From the NCBI RefSeq assembly GCF_037893015.1, contig NC_133658.1, positions 177,339,579 through 177,403,578 of the forward strand: 64,000 nt of DNA, in the 5' to 3' direction. Positions 24,275 to 35,312 of the stretch are shown here, piece by piece. The notes under the pieces were generated by a model. The model was not told where the DNA came from. It made no database searches and saw only the letters and a program-made list of their open reading frames with translations. The DNA comes from Macrotis lagotis. Lineage: Eukaryota; Chordata; Mammalia; Peramelemorphia; Peramelidae. Position 1 is the stretch's first letter. Each line of letters starts with the position of its first letter. Position numbers and translations under genes: made by a program.

Positions 24275-24730
24275 ATGGCTCAGAAAAGATTTTTGTACAG
24301 TGCTGAATTCAAGTTCAAAGTGATCCAGTTTGCAAAAGTTGATGGAAATCGTGATGCTGAATGTCAGTTTGGTCCTCCTCCAACTGAAAAAACAATCCAA
24401 GACTGGCTATGGGAAGAAGAAATCCTACTGAAAACACCTGGACAGAAGAAGACCATAAGAGGCAAGTAAGCCAAATGGCTTGAGTTAGAGAGGGAATTGA
24501 AGAGATGGATTGAAGAGCAAAGGGCAAGTGGAATTCCTGTGTCCACAAAGATGGTTCAGCAGGAGGCAAGACGAATAGCTGATGAAAAAGAAGTGACTGA
24601 TTTCAAAGGAGGTCACCATTGGTGCTTCAGGTTCATGAAACAGATTGGAATAAGTATGTGTCCATACACCAGACTTGCCCAAAAGATTGCCTGAAGTCTC
24701 TGAGCAGAAGGTCCTTGAATTGCATAATGA
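24275..24730 (+). pseudogene. Transposase DNA-binding region, pogo/Tc5-like, broken
   Basis: Start MAQKRFLYSAEFKFKVIQFA, with helix-turn-helix-like words WLWEEEILLKTP and, further on, RWIEEQRASGIPVSTKMVQQ and HHWCFRFMKQIGIS. This is the paired CENP-B/Tc5-type DNA-binding architecture of pogo-like transposases. An in-frame TAA at 24467-24469 separates the two parts. After RLAQKI a one-base frameshift near 24687 is needed to continue to LPEVSEQKVLEL, and the sequence then stops. The DDE catalytic domain (about 200 or more residues in the family) is absent. A non-functional remnant. Confidence 0.75.
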
Positions 24731-25524
24731 ATAAAACTTTAGTTCAATAACTTTATGTAATACATTTTTTTTTTCAAATTTCAGGCCCCCAAATTAAGGT
24801 GCATCTTAAACATGGGAAAATAAGGTATTTGGAAAGCAAGAGATCACTGGTAACTTTGAAGAGAGAAATTTCATTTGACCCCTGCCATTTTAAATCCCTG
24901 CAGTCTGACTTTAGGTTTAGTAAAGGAGCAAAAGAGTGTAATAATTGTCTTTGAGTGTAAACTATTTGATTTCCATTCGATCTGTTTTCTTTTTCAAAAC
25001 CTTCTCTGTGATACATTAAGAGTTTGTTTTCATAATGAGCTAAAAGTTAATGTTCAGCTGTGAGTTCTCTGCCTGCTATGTTAGGATTCTGCTCTTGTTT
25101 CCTCTTCTTATCAAAAAAGGAAGCGCATGGTAAAAAATGGGGAGGGGGATGAAATTCGTTAATCCTGAAAAAAATACTGGTTTCATTGAGTTATTTAAAT
25201 AGTTCTGTAAGGAAGTAAGTTATTTAACTTTTCTAAACCTCAGTTTCCTTTCTTGCATGATATAAGACATGGAAATTTCTTTTCTCTAAATGTACTTTTT
25301 TGATAAGCAGATATTTTCCTTCTTTACTTGCTATTTCTCTCCTCTAGTTGAGAAAAAGAAAAACAAAATCCCTGTTCCAAACATGTATAATCTAGCAAAA
25401 GAAATTTCCATATTGGCCAAAAAACTCATTTTACCCTCTGAGTTTTTTACCTCAGTAATAGCAGGTGAATAGCATATTGCATCATTCTTTTGAAATGGTG
25501 GTTGGTCATTACCCTTGATGAGAT

Positions 25525-25810
25525 ACCCTAAGTCTTTCAAAGTTATTTTATATAATGACAACAATATTGTGAAGACAAATAACTTTGTTGTGATGTCTTG
25601 TCCTAATCAACTCTACTCATGTTATTCAGCATCTGTCCCTACAAGTCTTCCTAAGTTTCTCTGAAACCATCTCCATTATCTCTTACAGTAAAATAGTATT
25701 CTATTACAATTATATACCATAACTTGTACAGCCATTTCTTAATTCATGGACACTCTAACAGTTTCCATTTCATTCCTACCAGTTTTGCCCAGTCCCATCA
25801 ATGCACACTT
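25525..25810 (-). repeat. L1 3'-region fragment
   Basis: Minus-strand L1: 'agtctttcaaagttatttta', 'atgacaacaatattgtgaag', 'gcatctgtccctacaagtct' and 'aaaatagtattctattacaa' follow the order of L1 ORF2 C-terminus and 3' UTR. It is diverged. Confidence 0.55.
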
Positions 25811-26219
25811 TGACCCTTTGTCTTGGGATGTCCTGGTAGGTGGGTAAGACCTCTACTTGCCCTAGTGCACAGTCATGTTGTGCTACGTGCTCCTAAACCC
25901 TATTTCCCAGTGTGTGGATTTTTCTCTCTGTTTCTCTCTGCTAATCTGGTTTGGGAAAATGACTAACTGTGATGTTAAAAAAATTTCCTATCAGGATTCA
26001 ATCTGGTGGATTGTCTTGTTTTGAGATGTATTATTGAGGCGAGCTCACTCTACTTCTTTCTGCCTTCCTGGCTTCACCCCTAGATTAATTGGTTCCTAAA
26101 ATCTTTTCCAGTTCTGACATGCTAGGACTCCTTGGAATAGTTCTTCCAAATGGAAAATGATGGCATTTTGGGAATAAACAGAAAGCCTTAGGAGCAAAGA
26201 AGCTTGGAGCAGGTAGTAG

Positions 26220-26292
26220 CAGAGAAGACAATGTGTGTAAGAGCAGGTAAGAAGAATTAGGACAAGACATCATTTTTACTAGCCCCATGGTG
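26220..26292. repeat. Second copy of the unnamed insertion sequence
   Basis: 'gcagagaagacaatgtgtgt' through 'gaagaattaggacaagacat' to 'tactagccccatggtgag' parallels 23137-23215 in the same orientation, at roughly 85% by eye. No flanking duplication was recognised. Confidence 0.7.
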
Positions 26293-26599
26293 AGAGCACA
26301 AAAAAGAAAAGCTTAAAATAAACCAAATGTGAGTGGATATTCTCATAATAGGATAATTGAATCCATCATCTTGTTCCCTGAAGTTGGTTAGGAAGAGGAA
26401 AGCCACTGCCTTAACTAAAACAATAACCTGGATTAAAGAGAAATCGCTTTCCATGTGGTAGGTTTCACTTTAAAAATTGTCTGTTTTTAACCATAACTGT
26501 GCTTGTTATTGAGTATTTCTACAAGATAGGATCTTTGTACATTAAACATAAATCGAGAAGATTGCTTCTTCTCTTCATATTGTCCGTACTTATGTGCCT

Positions 26600-26780
26600 C
26601 CCCAAAGACTGGGAGTCAGTAGGAAGGTTCTAGCCTTGGCTCTAACATCGTCTTCATATTTGACTTTCACAAAGTCACAAACTCACTTTCAGCTTTATTT
26701 TTCTTACATGAAAAAGTTAGAAAGTTGAACTGAATGATTTTTTCAGTTTTTGTCTAGGTCCAAATTCTATGATTTTAGAA
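26600..26780 (+). repeat. MIR-like CORE-SINE
   Basis: Plus orientation: 'gactgggagtcagtaggaag', 'gactttcacaaagtcacaaa', 'tttcttacatgaaaaagtta' and a 'ctaggtccaaattctatgat' tail. Diverged. Confidence 0.55.
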
Positions 26781-27189
26781 CTATAAATAGATTAAGGTGA
26801 TTGCTTATAGTCCATCATTCAGGGTATACTGAACAGGTTCCTCTTCATCCTCCAATATTCACCTTACATTTGTCCCATCTCTATAGTCTATTTTTAGTAC
26901 GTAATTTGATTTTGCAATTCAAGAATCCCCTTATTAAATAGTAAATATCTCTGGGTAGAAAGAGGATAACATTCTAAATTGTTATTAGTTAAAACCTTAG
27001 ATTAATTACCAGTTTCTGAAAACAAGATAGATTTTGGGAGAGGGAAGATGAGAGGGGTCAAGAGTTATTTTTTGTTCTGTTCAAGGTACTTGGTGAGACT
27101 ATTTTTTGAGACAGTAGGACAGAGCCAGTGATTTTTTTAAAAAAATCTGGCTGAAGGATCTAATTTTTATCTATATTATGGTTAGGATT

Positions 27190-27345
27190 TTAATAAAACT
27201 ACAGATTTAGAGCTAAAAAGGACTTTAATTCACCCCTTAATTATTATAAATTTGAAAACAGACTCAGAGAATTTAACAAAACTAGTATCTGAGGTAGGAT
27301 TCAAATATAGATATTCCTGACTCAAGGACAAGTGATATTAGCGGT
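27190..27345 (-). repeat. CORE-SINE
   Basis: Minus orientation: 'agagctaaaaaggactttaa', 'gaaaacagactcagagaatt', 'gtaggattcaaatatagata' and 'ttcctgactcaaggacaag'. Diverged MIR/THER-like. Confidence 0.5.
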
Positions 27346-28854
27346 ATGACAGGAACCTAACTATTCTATCTGATCAAATGAAACAACACATGTATTATAA
27401 AAAGGCTTTGCAAATAAATGCTACATAAAAGCTAGTTGCTTTTGTTGTCATAATATATAAAAATTTATTTTGGATCTGCTCTGGTAAAAAATATGTACTG
27501 ATAACATCTATTTTATGGTATAAAATATAATAAGATAAAAGTCTACTTAGTATACATGCTAAATTGTTTGGCAGTTAATTCGAGTGGATGCTAAAGTTTG
27601 TATGGTTAGGAAAACAAAGATCAAATTTAGAAGCTAAGAAAATGAGTCTAAGTCTAAAGAAATCATGGAGTCATGTGACTGGAAGAAACTTCTGAATGTG
27701 GTATCTTGCCCCTAGAAAGGAATATATATCTTCACAGATACTGGAACATTTTTTTTAATTTCTATATGTCTCTGGAGGAAAAATGAAGAGAAATAGGAAG
27801 ACTATCCTATATGCTGGTGGCAGTGTATATAGTTCTTCTGGGGAAGTTTCCTGCCCTTAAAAATACAATCACTTCAGGAGGGAAGAAGGGTATTGAAAGG
27901 AGGGCCAAAATTGGTCACAGAAACAAAGCATTTTAATTTATTTCTAAGTTTTTTTCCAGACCTATAGAGTAGGGGGGCCACTCCTTCCATTATGTCCTAA
28001 GATATAGACACTTATGTACACAATGCAGATACATATACACACATATGCCCCTTTTCCTAACATGTACATTTATTATTGTAAATTTTTTGACAAACTTTGA
28101 TTTAATACCCTTTCATTCAAAGTCCTGAACCACACTTTTATGAATAGGACTTCTTTGCGCAGGAAAAAAGGAAAGTTCTAGTGAAGAATTTTCTTTCCCT
28201 GAAATGCTATCCCTTTTTTATTTTTATCCCTTTGGAATTTGGAATTTCTCAGAAAGAAGTACATGGTTGTATGTTATACAGAAATGTGACCTGGTGATCA
28301 AGGGACCTAAGGGTAACAATAGAAAATGAGACAATAGAAGTTTGTAATTATATAGTGTTCCCTGAATATATAAATTCAAAAGTTTAACAATTTAATTTCG
28401 TGTTTTAAAATTGTAAATGCCAAAACAACAGCAGTAATAATTAAACAAGAAGTTGCTTTAGATTCTAAGTTCATTTGAATCCATGATCTGATTTAGGAAT
28501 GGCTCTTGAAAATCCACATATTTATCTATGGAGAACCAGTAATAGTAACACCTTCTATTTACTTTACAAAGAGTATTTATGTCTATGCTCTGATTTGATC
28601 AAGAAAATTTACTAAAAACTCAGCTGGGTATACTGGTTAGACCTTTAATTGAATGCATTCCATTTAAAAGTTTGTATAACAATTGGGCATCACATATGTA
28701 CTGTTTTAATAGCTTAGTTTGAAATTTGTGTTTGTCTGTAGATGGTTGTAAAACTTCTTGTGATGAACAATTGATTTGACCACAATTTTATAATTCAATA
28801 TTCTCAAAAAAAAGAAAGCTATTCTAAGGTCAAGGGACAATATGAAGATCAGAA

Positions 28855-28985
28855 TAATAAATTTAGATCTGGGAGAGATCTTTGAGACCAACTACTTCAA
28901 CACTATTATTTTATAGATGAGGAAAGAGGCTTGGAGATATGAAGTGGCTTTTTTCAAGGTTATACAGATAGTAAGGGACACATGT
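28855..28985 (-). repeat. CORE-SINE
   Basis: Minus orientation: 'gggagagatctttgagacca', 'attttatagatgaggaaaga' and 'gttatacagatagtaaggga'. It is cut at the right by the L1 insertion. Confidence 0.55.
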
Positions 28986-29009
28986 CTAGTTACCATAAGT
29001 TTTTATTTT

Positions 29010-30765
29010 AAAGTTAGCATAGGTTCTACCCAAATTAAATTATTCAGGTCCATACCACTCAAACTACCAAATAACTACTTTACTGAGCTAGAAAAAATAG
29101 TAAAAAAATTCATCTGGAGCAACAAAATGGCAAGAATAACAAGGGAACTGATGAAAAAAATGAAAAAATGTAAAGAAAGGTGGCCTTGCTCTACCAGATC
29201 TAAAACTATACTATAAAGCAGCAGTTATTAAAGCTTCCTGGTATTGGTTAAGAAATAGAGTAATGGATCAGTGGATTAGGATAGGTTCAAAAAAACTGTA
29301 GTAAATGACTACAGCAATCTACTATTTGACAAACTCAAAGACTTCAACTTCTTGGATATCAACTCACTATCTGACAAAAATGGTTGGGAAAACTGGAAAA
29401 TAGTATGGCAAAAACTAGGCATATAGCCACATCTCATATCCTATACCAAAATAAGGTCCACATGGGTATAGGATTTAGACATAAAGAGCAATACTACAGA
29501 TAAATTAATAGACCAAAAAATTATCTATCTGATCTATGGAAAAAGGATAAATTTATAACCAAACAAGAATTAGAGCACATTATAAACTGCAAAATGAATG
29601 ATTTTGACTATTATTAAATTAAAAAGGTCTTACACTAATAAAATTAGAAGGAAAGCAAAAAACTGGGAAACAATCTTCCCAACCAAGAATCCTAATAAAG
29701 GTCTCATTTCTAAAATATATATAGAGAATTGCATCAAATTTATAAGATCACAAGTCATTCCCCAATTGATAAATGTTCAAAGGATATGAACAGATAGTTT
29801 TCAAATGAAGAAATTAAAGATATATATTATATATATATATAATCATATGAAAAAATGCTGCAAATCACTATTGATTAGAGAAATGCAATTTAAAAAATTA
29901 GATTAATTAGACTAACACCTATTAGATTAACCAAAATGAGAAAAAGGGAAGATGATCAATATTGGAGAGATTGTGGTAGGACTGAGACATTGAAGCATTG
30001 CTGGTAGAGTTGTGAATGGATCCAACCTTTCTGGAGAGCAATATGAAACTAAGCCCAAAAAGCAATAAAACTGTTCATCCCTTTGACCCAGCAATTCCAA
30101 TTCCAGGTCTCTATCCAGAAGAAATTATTAAAAATGGGAAAAGTCCTACATGTTCCAAAATATTCATAGCAGCTCTTTTTTTTTGTAATGGCAAAGAATT
30201 GGAAATTGAGGGGATACCCATCAATTGGGGAATGGCTAAATAAGTTATGGTACATGGATACTATGAAATACTATTGCTCTACAAGAAACCATAAATGGTT
30301 GAACTCAAAAGAAGCATCGAAAGAATTACAAGCAATGGGAATAGAAACAAGAGAACAATGTACACATCAACAACTTTATGAGATAAAGAACCTTGATGGA
30401 AGCAGCTCCTTTTGGCAGTCCAGAGGGCCAGGACAACTGTATTTGACTGGTTATGGACTATATTATCCCCATCCAAAGAAAGAAAAAATAAAACAAAACA
30501 AACACAGAAAAAAATAACCCTTCTGAATTTGATGAACACTTTATAAAAATTAACTCTTGTGTATCTCTTTCCCATAATCCTAATTCCTCATGCCAAAAAT
30601 TACTAATTTGCAAACAACTTTATCAAAATATGTATGTAAAAATGCTAACCTGATTGTTCCCTACTGAGGGAAGGGGGTGGGAAGAGAGGGTGGACGGAAG
30701 TTTTGTAACTTGGAAATAGGTATGTGCATATGGATGAAAATAAATAAATTTAAAAAATTAAAATA
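29010..30765 (+). mobile_element. 5'-truncated L1 (ORF2 3' third and 3' UTR)
   Basis: Plus-strand L1. The translation at 29060-29210 includes IPLKLPNNYFTELEKIVKKF and IWSNKMAR, a signature of the ORF2 region after the reverse transcriptase. Later pieces include HPFDPAIPIPGLYPEEIIKN and NWGMAKxxKLWYMDTMKYYCSTRNH of the C-terminal cysteine region, in several frames. The 3' UTR has a G-rich run (agggaagggggtgggaag near 30668) and an A-rich end. Several frameshifts and stops; not functional. Confidence 0.9.
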
Positions 30766-30984
30766 GTATATGGCTATATACTAGGGTCATCAATTGCTTT
30801 ACTTTATGCGCAACAGATGGAAAAGTTACTTTTTCAGTTTTAATATCTTTTAAACATATTGATTGAATATGTTTGTTTCTGGAGATTCCCTAATTCCTAT
30901 ATATCACCCTAAATCTTTTTCCTGAACTCAAGTCATTAATTACCAGCTGTCTGTAGGATAGTTCTTCCTGGTTACTTTTTTGAC

Positions 30985-31955
30985 CTTTCCAACTAAGCAT
31001 GTATAAAATTGAACTCAATTTTTCTTTAAATTCATACGTTCTACAAACTTACCTATTTCTATTGAGGGGACCATTATCCTTCACTTTCTAAAAGATTCAT
31101 AACCTTTGAGTTGTCCTTATTTCTCTCTTTTCTCTCTCTCCCCATATCAGATCAGTTTTTACATCTGTCCTCATCTCTCTCATCCATCCTATTCTTTCCA
31201 CTAATACTTCCCATTCCCTGATTCAGGGTCTCATCACCTCTTGCTTGAGTCATGACATCACAGAAATTATGAAAAGGACACTTTCAAAGAAACCTGGGAA
31301 AACTTGTGTTAATTGATGCAGTGACAAATGAGTGAAGCAGGAGAACACTTGGTATATGCTATCAGAGAGGTGATGAACTTTGGACACAGTCAATGTGGGA
31401 ATTTCGACTCTGAATGTTTATTATAGGGATTTTCAATGTGTGCTTGTGTGTGTGTTAGAAGGAGAAGATGTGGGAGAGAGAAAAAACTATTAATTGAAAA
31501 AAACTTAAATTAAAAAAATTCTTTTCTCTGCTTCTAGTCCTTCCCATTTTTCTTCTCTTTTCACATAACTCCAAAGTAATCTGTTGAAGACCCAAGTCTA
31601 ACCTTTAAGTCATTTCTCTGATCAAAAACATCCAGTACCTCACTACCATTACTTTCAGCATAGAATATAAATTCCATGAACTAGAATTTAAGACCTTGAC
31701 CACTTCATTTGACACTAAGACCTTCTTCCTCCTCCCCTCACTCTTTGTCATCATCCCCCGGATTTCCTCTCTTATTGGATCTCTATTGAAGAGGTGGCCC
31801 TTCTTTGCATTCTTCATTCTTTTGCCTTTTATCTTCTCCAGAAGTTTACCAGAGTTGTCATTTCCCATTCTATCTCCATTCTCTGCTATTATCCTTTCCT
31901 TTCCTCAGCCAACCTCCTTGAAAACCTGTCTCTAATCAGTAACTCCTTTTACTCT
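30985..31955 (+). mobile_element. LINE-2 3' fragment, interrupted
   Basis: Plus-strand L2 remnant: 'catctgtcctcatctctctc', 'ggtctcatcacctcttgctt', then after the L1 insertion 'ctccaaagtaatctgttgaa' and 'tagaatttaagaccttgacc'. The L1 piece at 31260-31515 and the SINE at 31958-32118 are inserted in or at the end of it. ORFs at 31605-31868 and 31696-31935 derive from it. Confidence 0.65.
31260..31515 (+). repeat. L1 3'-end fragment
   Basis: 'aagaaacctgggaaaacttg', 'gatgcagtgacaaatgagtg' and 'agcaggagaacacttggtat' is the L1 ORF2-end/3' UTR sequence in plus orientation, ending in an A-rich tail. It interrupts an L2 copy. Confidence 0.65.
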
Positions 31956-31957
31956 TT

Positions 31958-32118
31958 TTTTTAAAATTGTTTTTTTTAGTTTTTGCAAGGCAATGGGGTT
32001 AAGTGGCTTGCCCAAGGCCACACAGCTAGGTAATTATTAAGTGTCTGAGGCCGCATTTGAACTCACGTACTCCTGACTCCAGGGCCGGTGCTCTATCTAC
32101 TGCACCACCTAGCCGCCC
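31958..32118 (-). repeat. WSINE1-like tRNA-derived SINE
   Basis: Complete minus-strand copy from 'tttttagtttttgcaaggca' to 'gccacctagccgcccc'. It is flanked by a target-site duplication of ccttttactctttttt on both sides. Little diverged, so relatively young. Confidence 0.88.
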
Positions 32119-32254
32119 CCTTTTACTCTTTTTTTAACCATTGTTCTTGTTCTGTATTACCATGTGCCTTTAAAATAATTTAATTAGATATCCCATGGGC
32201 ATCTTACACTTATACAAAGTCATTGCTTTGTATAAAGCCCATTATTATAGAGGG

Positions 32255-32665
32255 CACCATCTATGGTTTAAATACATTCTTATTTGTTAAATATTTTCCA
32301 ATTACATATAAAAATTTTAACATTCATTTTTTTGAAATTTTGAGTTCCACCTTTTATCTCTTCCTTTGGACTCTACTCCATTTCTTGAGAAGGCAAGCAA
32401 TATGACATTGATTATGCAAATGAAGTCATGCAAAACATATTTCCACGTTGGCCATATTGCAAAAGGAAATATATACACAAATTAAGATAAAGGAAGTTTA
32501 AAAAAGAGTTTGCTTCAATCTGCACTCAGTTCATCAGTTTTCTCTCTGGAGGCAGAATTTTTCATCATAAATTCTTTGAATTTGTCTTAGATCATTGTCT
32601 TGATCAGAGTAGCTAAGTCTTTCACAGTTGATCATCTTTACAATACTGCTATTAGTGTAGGCTAC
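32255..32665 (-). repeat. L1 3' UTR fragment
   Basis: Minus-strand L1 3' region: 'attttccaattacatataaa', 'tgagaaggcaagcaatatga', 'gaagtcatgcaaaacatatt', 'ctggaggcagaatttttcat' and 'tagctaagtctttcacagtt'. A related piece is at 39290-39560. Confidence 0.65.
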
Positions 32666-32671
32666 TGCCTT

Positions 32672-32925
32672 CTTAATAGCCAACATTTATGTAGTGTTGT
32701 CAGGCATTATACTGAACAGTTTACAATTAATTTTTAATTTCATTTGATCATTTCAACAACCCCAGGAGAGAAATGCTATTAGAATGTTATCTTCAATTTT
32801 TTTTTAACAGAGGTTAAGTGACTTCCCCAGGATCATATAGCCAGTAAGTGTTTGTGGCAAAATTTGAATTCGGGTCTTCCTGTCTCCAGACCCAGTGCTC
32901 TATCATTACATCATTTAGTTGCCTA
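32672..32925 (-). repeat. MIR/THER1-type CORE-SINE
   Basis: Nearly full length in minus orientation: 'agccaacatttatgtagtgt', 'atcatttcaacaaccccagg', 'aggttaagtgacttccccag', 'tgaattcgggtcttcctgtc' and 'agtgctctatcattacatca'. Confidence 0.75.
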
Positions 32926-32934
32926 ATCTCCTTG

Positions 32935-33435
32935 ATTACTCAAGCTCACAACTTCAGTCTCATTGGAATCCTTACTCATACTTATCTTAAACATCTTCAT
33001 ATTTAATCTTTTGTCCAGCCTTCTCATTTCTATCTTCACAACCTCTCTTGTCTACATCCCCATCTTGTCACTCACACTATCTTGGTTCAGGTACTCATCC
33101 TCTCTCTCTTGGAAAACTGCATTAGCCTCAGATCTATAACTAATTTACTACAATGCTGCCAAAGGGGTTTCTTAAAGGAAAGGGAAATGTTACTTTCCTT
33201 TTCCTGAAAATAAAGTAGCTCCCTATTACCTCCTGTATCAAATACAGAGTCCTCTATTGGGAATGTAAACTCAATACATAATTTGGCCCTTTCTTGACTT
33301 AATTTAGCTCTCTCTATGAACTCTTACAAGGCAGCTACACAGTCATTCCTTGAATTAGACTTTCTACCTCTTTCCTCGGTACATTTTCACAAATAGTTCT
33401 CCATACTTATAAAATGTAGTTCTTTCTTACATTTG
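32935..33435 (+). mobile_element. LINE-2 3' fragment next to exon 4
   Basis: Plus-strand L2 remnant, antisense to ISM1: 'cagccttctcatttctatct', 'caacctctcttgtctacatc', 'gggtttcttaaaggaaaggg' and 'agtagctccctattacctcc'. It ends about 140 bases from the exon 4 donor. Confidence 0.65.
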
Positions 33436-33571
33436 CTTCTCAGATACCTTATTTATCACTATTTACAGATTTCTGAAGTATACATATCCACACTGAAAAT
33501 TAAGCAATCAGCTCTAGTGAGCCTGTACAATCTCACTCCAGTACACCCCCAGGTCCCATTCCTTAACAAAC

Positions 33572-33715
33572 CTGGGCAGTTTGGATGGTCACATGTTCGG
33601 GACTCCGTGGCTGTGCAGGCATAGCCGCATGACCTGGTTCGCTTTTGATTGCCACTTCCACAGGTTACACTGCAGATAGACCAAGGGCTCCAGTCTCCTT
33701 CACCTTCAATGTAAT
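33572..33715 (-). CDS. ISM1: Isthmin 1, thrombospondin type 1 repeat exon
   Basis: A 144-base exon (presumably exon 4) with a ttccatccag acceptor and gtttgt donor. It completes an Asp codon, then reads [20 protein letters not shown], continuing with [20 protein letters not shown] and CDHPNCP, and leaves one base of a Gly codon. This is a thrombospondin type 1 repeat: the WSPWS motif (for tryptophan C-mannosylation in this fold), the CSVTCG heparin/receptor-binding type motif, and six cysteines. It differs slightly from the human isthmin I recall (WSLWSVCSVTCGN). Phase 1 at both ends makes it a self-contained module. The ORF extending 46 codons beyond each side is intron. Confidence 0.97.
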
Positions 33716-33944
33716 CTGGATGGAATGAAAGGAGATGGCCTCTGAGGCTAGATGTATACACTCTGACAAACTACAGACACATATGCTTTTATAACTGACC
33801 TTGTGCACAGATTCAGATTAGCCAGGTTCCCTAATGGCTAATTTCCATACTTACCAGGGGCCACAATTGAAATGGCATTCAATCAACTGGAATCAGAAAT
33901 ATGGTACCCAGAATTTTACTAATTTTCTTATGCTTGAGGCACAG

Positions 33945-34140
33945 AATCATAGAACTTTGGTAATGGAAATAGCCTTAGACATCATCTAATCCAACATTCT
34001 CTTTTTTTCTTTTTTGAAGATGAGGAAACTGAGGTTCAGTCTGGTTATGCAGTTCATATGAGGTCACACAGAAAGTGGCAGTTTCAGGATTGCATGATGC
34101 CTACTTTGGTGAACTTTTTGCTCTGTCACATGTCTTCATG
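33945..34140 (-). repeat. CORE-SINE
   Basis: Minus orientation: 'agaatcatagaactttggta', 'gaagatgaggaaactgaggt', 'gaggtcacacagaaagtggc' and 'gaactttttgctctgtcaca'. Confidence 0.65.
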
Positions 34141-34799
34141 ATTTTTACTAAGATCATTCTAATTTCTTTCTAGCTTTAGGGTTCAGGGTCTCTTTTCATT
34201 TGAAAAGGTGATCTTACTCTATAAAGATGTTTGTGTGCCTTGATGAATAGATAAAATAAGTATACAAAGCTAACAAATCATTAGGGCTGTTATTACATAG
34301 ACAGAGTAAGAATGGAATCCACATGTTTCTACCTGAGATTATAGGCCTGGTGCCAGCCTCACAGTCTTCCAATGTTCCTAAGGGCAGTGTGATTTCAAAA
34401 AAATAATTCTCTCATCTTGATTCTTGGCAACTGAGAATCTCTACCATTAAGCATGATGAAGAAGCATTTTATGATTATGTTCTGCTCTCTCTCTCTCTGT
34501 CCATGAGAGGAAAATAACCCTCTTCTGAGCTGTCCACCACTACCCCCATCTAAAGCTTCCCTTCTCTTCACCTCTATGACAAAAGGAATTTTCCAGACTT
34601 TTGATTTTTCAATTATGTAGAATTAAATTTTCTAATCAGATAACCAAAGCAAGTATTAAAAACAGCTTCTTGCTATAGAATCAGGCTATTTCTGTGACTT
34701 TTCTCTCTCTCCTGTACCTACTTATCTGCATTTACTTATTCACTTCATTTTACTTATTAAAGTAAAAATAAAAATAAAGGACCACTCATATTCTGCAGA

Positions 34800-34990
34800 G
34801 TTAAGAAGTCAACTTGATATAACTAATAGTAAGAGTAGACTTAGTTTTAGCCATGACCCTGATATTATTGGTTATGTGATCTTCAAGTCATTTAACCTAT
34901 GAAGTTTCTTCATCTGTAAAATGAGGCTAATAATGCTTGTTCTTTCAAGGGGCATTGTGAGGTAAATGCTGTGAATTATATAAAAATGTG
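34800..34990 (+). repeat. MIR
   Basis: Plus orientation: 'ggttatgtgatcttcaagtc', 'tttcttcatctgtaaaatga', 'ggctaataatgcttgttctt' and 'ggcattgtgaggtaaatgct'. These are the full MIR core and 3' part. Confidence 0.7.
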
Positions 34991-35111
34991 AATTGTGCTT
35001 AGTGATTTGTTTTACCTTTCAGATCATAGGCTTTAGAATTAGAAAGAACTTTAGGGATTATTAGTCCAGCACCCTCATTTTATAGGCTTACAGAGATTAA
35101 AATGACTTGTT

Positions 35112-35312
35112 CAAGGTCAAGAGTGCCAGGCCTGGAGTCAGAAAGATCTGAGTTTAAATCCAGCACCACTTACTAGTTATATGATCCTGAGCAAGTCATT
35201 TAACCCTGTTTGCCTCAGTTTCCTCCTCTGCAAAATGAGCTGGAAAAAGAAAACAACCCCAGTATCTTTTCCAAGAAAATCCCAGATGGGATCACAAAGA
35301 GTTGGACACTCA
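35112..35312 (+). repeat. MAR1-type SINE
   Basis: Plus orientation: 'gtgccaggcctggagtcaga', 'gatcctgagcaagtcattta', 'gcctcagtttcctcctctgc', 'agaaaatcccagatgggatc' and 'acaaagagttggacactc'. It follows a short minus-strand CORE-SINE piece at 35020-35110. Confidence 0.8.

Larger units (their letters stand above)
23886..24827 (+). mobile_element. Internally deleted pogo/Tc5-like DNA transposon
   Basis: Imperfect terminal inverted repeats, 'tactgttttccctcatgt' at the left and the reverse complement of 'catgggaaaataaggta' at the right, extend inward about 50 bases (left arm interrupted by a SINE). The element sits in a TA within L2. It carries the DNA-binding half of a transposase but has no room for the catalytic DDE half, so it was moved, if at all, by a partner enzyme. 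Confidence 0.75.
22392..24900 (-). mobile_element. LINE-2, long minus-strand copy with nested insertions
   Basis: The L2 3' terminus is at the low end ('ggatttattaggtccttactatg'-like, with 'ggtccctgcaataaggagtt'), and the element runs up through the reverse-transcriptase region. It resumes after the DNA transposon: 'gagatcactggtaactttga' at 24840 continues 'gaaaagatcatta' at 23875-23885. It is interrupted at 23055-23220 by a small insertion and at 23886-24827 by a pogo/Tc5-like element. No coding capacity remains. Confidence 0.75.
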
